Source: Trypanosoma brucei gambiense DAL972 (Eukaryota > Euglenozoa > Kinetoplastea > Trypanosomatida > Trypanosomatidae). From it: a DNA stretch of 64,000 nt. Shown here in pieces: positions 61,501 through 64,000 of the stretch (the stretch's first letter is position 1; every line of letters begins with the position of its first letter). The notes under the pieces were generated by a model. The model saw nothing but the letters and a program-made list of their open reading frames with translations. It had not been told where the DNA came from and made no database searches. The position numbers were made by a program, and so were the translations under genes. The stretch lies in NCBI RefSeq assembly GCF_000210295.1, contig NC_026738.1, positions 620,001 to 684,000 on the forward strand, read 5' to 3'.

Positions 61501-64000
61501 CACATCAAATTGCTTTGGAGATGTCCATCGATATTGATATGTTCACCGGAAGCCAACCCACTCCTGTGCAGTTGGCTGCAGAGGATCCGAGTTCATGTTT
61601 ACGCTGTGCATACACAGGTGCCATCGGCCAAGAACGCAGTGAGTCAATGTTGCTTCTCTTGTTGTGTCAGCGCAAGATGGTTCGTGCTAAACGGCGACAA
61701 AGACACTGTTTTTCTTCCGGTAGCGCAATAGGCGCTTCAAACGGTTTTGCGGCGGAACCCGTAGAGAGTGTAAACGTTATATCTTCACAATCTGAAGACA
61801 ATGGTTCGTCTAAGCTCAGGAGCCCATTGTGCAGTAATGGAGCCACCGGACGAGTAGAGTGCACTATCGACTGCCCTAGGAGTGATGCTGAAATCGTTCG
61901 TGAGTACTATCGTATCGAGGAAATTGTTAGCACACATGAAGCAACGGCCTCTGTTTGGCGCGAGTTGGGGTTGCTGCTGTTTGATGTATGCATGGCCATA
62001 TACAAGGAGTGGGTTTGTACGCGCGAGTCCAAGACGCTCAGCAATTTCTGCATACGGTCGAAGGAAGCGATCAGTGCACTGCAGAAGGCTGTTACGATTT
62101 GGAACACTCAAACATTCAGTTCAATCTCCGGAGTTGGTCCATATCAGAGCACTTCTGTGCGTCGCCTGCGTCACTCTCGCACCGCACTACCGGTTGTTCA
62201 CCTCCTTTTGAAGTCGTTACATCTGGCGATGATGTTAAGCGATATTTTGAGCGATGAAGCGCATGTTAAGTGTTTGAATAACGTCGGAAGCACGTCCCCT
62301 ACGGCAGCTGAAGCCTCGAAAAAATGCGATGATGATTACATCGGTGGCGACTTTCACCAAGCACCGAGGAGTAGTTGTGCTGATTCAGTCAATGAGGTGC
62401 TGGAGGACAGCAAGCCATGGTCTGAGGGCATGGGTTTCTCGAATTTGGATTTCTCGCCTGGAATGCATCTGCACTGGGGATGTGCATTACCGTTCTTGAT
62501 AAACGCCGCCGCGCGATACGATGAGCTGCGTAGCGTGGTGCGTGATATGTGTTCGCATTCACGGGTTATGCTGTACCAGTGTGTGTATCAGTTGGTTTCT
62601 CTTGACCACAACTACTCTGATGGGTGCAAAACAGAAAGGGAACTAAGTCACGAGCACAGTAACCCTTGTGGTCTGCGGTCCCCTTCGTGTATTTCAACCG
62701 CTGCGCCGTCGGTACCTTGCTCGCAAGTCCCCGCGGAAGAACAGCTTCTGGCGGAGGACACCGTTAAACGGACGGCTACGCAGGAACCACAGGAAGAAAG
62801 GTCGCAAAGGTTTGGTCACTTCACTGACATTCTTTCTAATCTGGGGACTGTAAGTGAAGAGCATAGAACGGTTATTGATCAAACATTGCAGTTCTGCGAA
62901 TTCGTGATGGGCGGCAAAGGGACAACCCTCGTTCTTGGCGGTTGCGCCTTGCCTGTACCTCTGTGGAACCTCCAGCGCTACATGGCCATGATGTGTTTGA
63001 CAGGGGAAACGACTGGCAAATTCTGCGAAGCAGTCAAAGCTGGATCGACTGGTGCGGCTAGGGCAGCATTGGTTTCTGGGGTGTGTAGTACCAGTGTCGA
63101 GTTGCAACGTATTCAACAAGTACGCCGTCAAATGTGTTGTCCGTCCGCGGAGGGAACACAGGAAGAAGTATTCGTGCTTCTGCTGTCTGATGGAACAATG
63201 CCACGCTTTCACCGATTTATTCTCACGGGAGGTTCTTCTACAGACTGTGGAGGTAAAACCAGTGGGGGAGCAGTACCTATCACACAGCCGTTCCACGCAA
63301 GTCCGTGCGATTTACGTCGAAATGCAAAAGGGTTGAACTGTCCCTCAGCTCTTTTCTCCGATGTGAATTCTTTTTTCTCCCAGCCCTGTGAATCAAGCAC
63401 CCCTGTACCGGTAGCGAACCATTTTGTCCGTTTTACTGCAGACCAACGTCAGTTTCCCGGTGTCCAGGAACCCTCCAACTATGTGCCCCCAATTGCGGCG
63501 ATGGAATGTGTGATCAGCTGTTTACTAGGTCACTTACCCGTTCGGTATCTCCGCAGGCCTTTGGTGTTGCCACTAGGATTGAAGGATTTCATCACCCAAT
63601 TACCTAACGTTGCCGTCACTTCCTCCAACTGGCAGATGAAATTGCCGCCGTCGCTGCAGGCTAAGTGTACTGCATTCATGGGACGCCAACCGTTGTCACT
63701 CTTTCATATTCTTAATGAGTACAAGAAACATTTGTTCAGTAATTCGGCCCTCGACGGACGGCGGGATGATCATCACGGGTGTCAGAGTAGAGTTTTTGGT
63801 GGCGGAAGTGACGGCTCACCGAGGTGTAGTCCCGTGGCCAAGGCTGAGATGCGTGCAGCTTCCCCACCACATCATCGGCGGCATCGCAGCAAGAAAAGAG
63901 GGCTTTCAACGCAGTATGAACAACGTTTGGCGAATGCTTTTGACTATGGGAGTATTCAACCACTCTGCTCATTCATTGAAAAGAATCTGGAAGTTGCATC
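52530..64000 (+). CDS. Giant TOR-family (PIK-related kinase) protein, partial at the right edge
   Basis: From the ATG at 52530 one frame appears to stay open to the end of the window, at least 3,823 codons, with only shadow frames elsewhere. Low-complexity linkers alternate with HEAT-like helices. TOR-like landmarks appear in order: CDPDETIRHSALNSLTKETD and LIFSALNDEYPPNRLQAVRI (about 1290-1345); YRRPPIDTELSLSVVKLLGT (about 1552); NEWRPWFELFCVILVECSDH (FAT domain start, about 2324); FYKQMEISRAAALVKSKCYG (about 2743); WQLQNILILCERIAEEGKPR (about 2915). A weak FRB-like stretch (SLFHILNEYKKHLF, then QYEQRLANAFDYGSIQPLCS) is at the right edge. The kinase domain would lie beyond the window. Ordinary TOR proteins total about 2,500 residues, so this one is greatly expanded. 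Whether it is an active kinase cannot be seen. Confidence 0.8.
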   Translation, partial: MAARLEAIAAEYFLPVKPENRTREGDSVSSKGGKITHTSAEAAAGNSGQYPPTSSQESETDKKRGGVSEDDCGKSSTPLALLDSAHILPPLMLYFECLPTEWETTPAVSANEPAVPGLVRTSASGGVPTGCEVAWQRPRQFGSDPSDKSFCAKWYGKRRRQGTQKEMGAAVSCEDRYRGRQRVQSDNGLWRWCDDMDVFANFAQPPLSVVCASYEMLDEKHQRGLNAVTTLVEKCNDSFHREQWVTATSLSMQRPPFGFGSTEAGTSTNAGSMPACASTPTPTLTDYRSSIVNSLNSFLRSLSKRGDQVLVLHIIIRVATWRFCSRNERVTLLFNHIHACLPTVHPSTATLAMEAWAQLHAIGASSTVYLKIATEMLRLACTFISDVSVPAGQVSGFIMIHHIAQWPYLLYRTLLRDERDRLLLVIWKSLMSTHQPHVRELAAVALRSLFILDIVRGSYSCMRELLDRAALLVLSPGDHQKAPLSSPRTAPVTKGAAHKSQRATPLGTSLKQLEAPLLVGETACTPRAVVGTESVGTGQCCREGTSCTITLPSIPFFGCTIARQYCLNWNSSSGDGGATLVATESGSSGGDLLRPAAEEAVVVAKGELGNVEGRCFVPRLSPPANDEPFLCGYIKQVDPANKRFKNRLATIAPSHNADTNLHASTLVIGAFVSALRSCAAFLEIPPLVGAEDTQPGVATGLRGANGGETVSVSEAQGGPPCSSESSEETDSCRRSTSLAGSSPLYDTAGGAKTTLSIAAVMEHLDETSLGRSPPKGGKYHAAPNTGDRRSLGYPSRSQEGQGSAPAVPDDTRKVKELVLWRLFPVQPLLLKCLARERQDKSSSLWHVERLVAVLALYGLHTLKEGEIRGALDMLLRRAKVAHRKAAAGKQQQEACVLHVALPASAAFGNSTVGGGVGSVAGDTVGTSEKDMYTLSLVNLSLFLSAIAVEYPQLFEVTFVSHIYPMLFYALQHATPAYCPAASAVLALLVHNFPVSSRDRLQPIVERLTGIATSMPFSTHTLGATAKICGVYREMRLHCCLALLQRIAEVLNDNGPVIVRGARDTAVSDMERESVCTDFPLKSASNTRRKIVCFRVLHTVCMEWEGTALFFLEVCAPYLHHQNTVLRRACVQSCVRLLLSDCFLSRAERVGGSPLSDALDGEVEQVAACAVKCLWDGDLEIGSLCAPCNPTLNRSERNGIITSETRAYPFLAHAFDNVNLCDVGNVRRGFGDDGDTNSEDENNLNLDRVLECSPLEPSNHDATFTCERHTGRSHNNILREVLHRLVVVALCDPDETIRHSALNSLTKETDQFLYTHKEIVDLIFSALNDEYPPNRLQAVRILRRLGHYIPMVVYPRLRKVFSLVIQDFHSTMTSSVKKSKVAQKGDEWAGARGNCELSYGSSQSHRVNADTPTNAFTSNSTSNVVKYSADEMMLLFELVQSVPNFIPIYIDTMLQLLQQVLVPHDMLERGTVITVLHIVSFLMDETTRVEWPKFEVLLRPLSQQLLLRDNDTNRLHVAIGTLQKLIQYVVIGNPFDQRDDLKLTVESLYSLLYRRPPIDTELSLSVVKLLGTISAICTDRKFDDPQSTPLLTLATLSGSRGNFGTFASTYQLSIRPTPGYAMFLRAARPEAPFYGNEAKSGRSSQLTDYLWPDVMLRVLLRTLSDALDDIIAFTDEELQACLQAAVVVLRSSDAPSKLQLYLPPLLSVLAGLLERTDEDAPLRVYVTESIVELVKPAGRTIAPMFELLVVFLSEHLMSSIYTLPSCCKLLIGLCEASPDLVQEHCEWFVLLLLGKLMHHVEMATSATASATMQRQRRNQKQGVPQQIPNDFDPSPQDTIARSYVPGSVIGVVLQAVLALLPIADGSTVHYACLMFSQILRRAGGISEPLMVGEETVEGHTSNVTIPTGLSVEVIRGIVQALVDLLENFDLTAISMFVVETALLLLRIYAKAAHGVTNQPSTRCSEEESTRRNILLVPAGDTPKIQETPKITLGSLPYGHQEPPKTWFNQSPLSRLVVEEIVNKNTSITYRFPFDEVTTSWEAQVEMDLLACVFLVCGRCRLPAVSYELVVGEYIEERFQPSERIKEFFRAVSSPTSRVSLLHGSQQKPPLNSPLRSDGFAAETELRGETIGMTPSCEKTATPTKFERAWSSMHQLVKHTCFDGDIPRKSAPIPMGSTNFPSSMRSSLLSSPYPTQNVSSVRDITVFAGRESGPGVGCTTHVTPASNISPVAFVSGDRLLARVASSLSENEELRSVGRKRLSQVCESPFSVGGGVVNLSGRAPSSEVQALADNVSLDIGRDYDNENMDGDIEEQRFFKLHENLSNNEWRPWFELFCVILVECSDHACVSSCTSLLRRHFSIFSSDILPVAFLSHLVACDCKRMVRWLELLRDFAYAHDYIPHTIAGALAQLAYNVRLTREALLSPSLAKTVAEEFVTLDLVAALAEKALDAPLVLVCAEEKLLSEFSWEAAARLYRALEDLNYPFRTNILCNQPGFRNAIRKLMRNCNGEKQEEHCWDTPVCAADGVPGESDHNSPFPWEVADDATSVFGLFPMLCGVCPVATDPSSWRREENTKVKKRMPPPVVLEFAWPEVALGQYLRLICDGLDDVHSEEAVGGHSCPTSLGRELPVKISSNDVVGAMRCYMRVYDFESILNLWKVVRGIRLLRRADERAVNKRFHEIERSLLRTMWPTSECPTEAHIANFVVSAAKSLSRWDVVKELSYSDFLPDGEGNSQFTQPYRSFPFYKQMEISRAAALVKSKCYGEAKGVLAPLRAALRDSYTVFYTENARLKIELSVMFQEISDLEEGINAIELKRTTGGASSDFPAGSGPLPGIGTSHSVGNSVCASPELCGEGRADYSPSYTGTHAGHEQHYSQGKRCMAYTEATMRRLQNIAGRLLPEHSTILQRFEIIALRSTLGPPEWQLQNILILCERIAEEGKPRRAVQAIEHFLTPPIDDADREGYREYRSSLMLEKYRIGLQHLCDPQDLESLSHQIALEMSIDIDMFTGSQPTPVQLAAEDPSSCLRCAYTGAIGQERSESMLLLLLCQRKMVRAKRRQRHCFSSGSAIGASNGFAAEPVESVNVISSQSEDNGSSKLRSPLCSNGATGRVECTIDCPRSDAEIVREYYRIEEIVSTHEATASVWRELGLLLFDVCMAIYKEWVCTRESKTLSNFCIRSKEAISALQKAVTIWNTQTFSSISGVGPYQSTSVRRLRHSRTALPVVHLLLKSLHLAMMLSDILSDEAHVKCLNNVGSTSPTAAEASKKCDDDYIGGDFHQAPRSSCADSVNEVLEDSKPWSEGMGFSNLDFSPGMHLHWGCALPFLINAAARYDELRSVVRDMCSHSRVMLYQCVYQLVSLDHNYSDGCKTERELSHEHSNPCGLRSPSCISTAAPSVPCSQVPAEEQLLAEDTVKRTATQEPQEERSQRFGHFTDILSNLGTVSEEHRTVIDQTLQFCEFVMGGKGTTLVLGGCALPVPLWNLQRYMAMMCLTGETTGKFCEAVKAGSTGAARAALVSGVCSTSVELQRIQQVRRQMCCPSAEGTQEEVFVLLLSDGTMPRFHRFILTGGSSTDCGGKTSGGAVPITQPFHASPCDLRRNAKGLNCPSALFSDVNSFFSQPCESSTPVPVANHFVRFTADQRQFPGVQEPSNYVPPIAAMECVISCLLGHLPVRYLRRPLVLPLGLKDFITQLPNVAVTSSNWQMKLPPSLQAKCTAFMGRQPLSLFHILNEYKKHLFSNSALDGRRDDHHGCQSRVFGGGSDGSPRCSPVAKAEMRAASPPHHRRHRSKKRGLSTQYEQRLANAFDYGSIQPLCSFIEKNLEVA

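Overview
The window looks like an interior piece of a nuclear chromosome from an African trypanosome, Trypanosoma brucei or a very close relative. Seen in the sequence: intron-less genes in two long same-strand arrays, poly-pyrimidine tracts followed by AG upstream of start codons (the trans-splicing signature), and a full-length ingi non-LTR retrotransposon. From memory, the gene set and order (UPF1, a META cluster, BRR2, formin) fit T. brucei chromosome 5; this is not checked by any search.

Layout. 1-11,138: a leftward (minus-strand) polycistronic unit with, from right to left, an ATP10-like mitochondrial protein, the NMD helicase UPF1, the lariat debranching enzyme DBR1, and the N-terminal part of an unrecognised protein that runs off the left edge. 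11,139-21,577: a gene-free divergent strand-switch region of about 10.4 kb, half of it a decayed 5,254-bp ingi (13,997-19,250) flanked by a perfect 12-bp target-site duplication. 21,578-64,000: a rightward (plus-strand) unit. It starts with a META-domain cluster: three near-identical META1-like genes, a tail-anchored unknown, and a META2-like protein with three META repeats plus a DUF1935 domain. It continues with a DRC5/TCTE1-like leucine-rich-repeat protein, a PlsC-family lysophospholipid acyltransferase, the spliceosomal helicase BRR2, a formin, a PCIF1-family (cap adenosine-N6-methyltransferase) protein, a possible 45-aa microprotein, the NatC subunit NAA35, a 73-aa single-span protein, and a giant TOR-family protein. 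The last reads open for at least 3,823 codons and leaves the right edge before its kinase domain.

How the genes relate. Trypanosome arrays are co-transcribed and cut into mRNAs by SL trans-splicing, so neighbours need not share a pathway. RNA-processing genes are nevertheless frequent here (DBR1, UPF1, BRR2, the PCIF1 homologue). The strand-switch region is the expected RNA polymerase II start zone for both units. The most unusual observations are the mosaic META1 copies (copy C is a hybrid of A and B), a PCIF1 homologue that could act on the hypermethylated trypanosome cap, the oversized TOR-like protein, two small genes supported by splice signals, and a frameshifted coding-like remnant downstream of UPF1.
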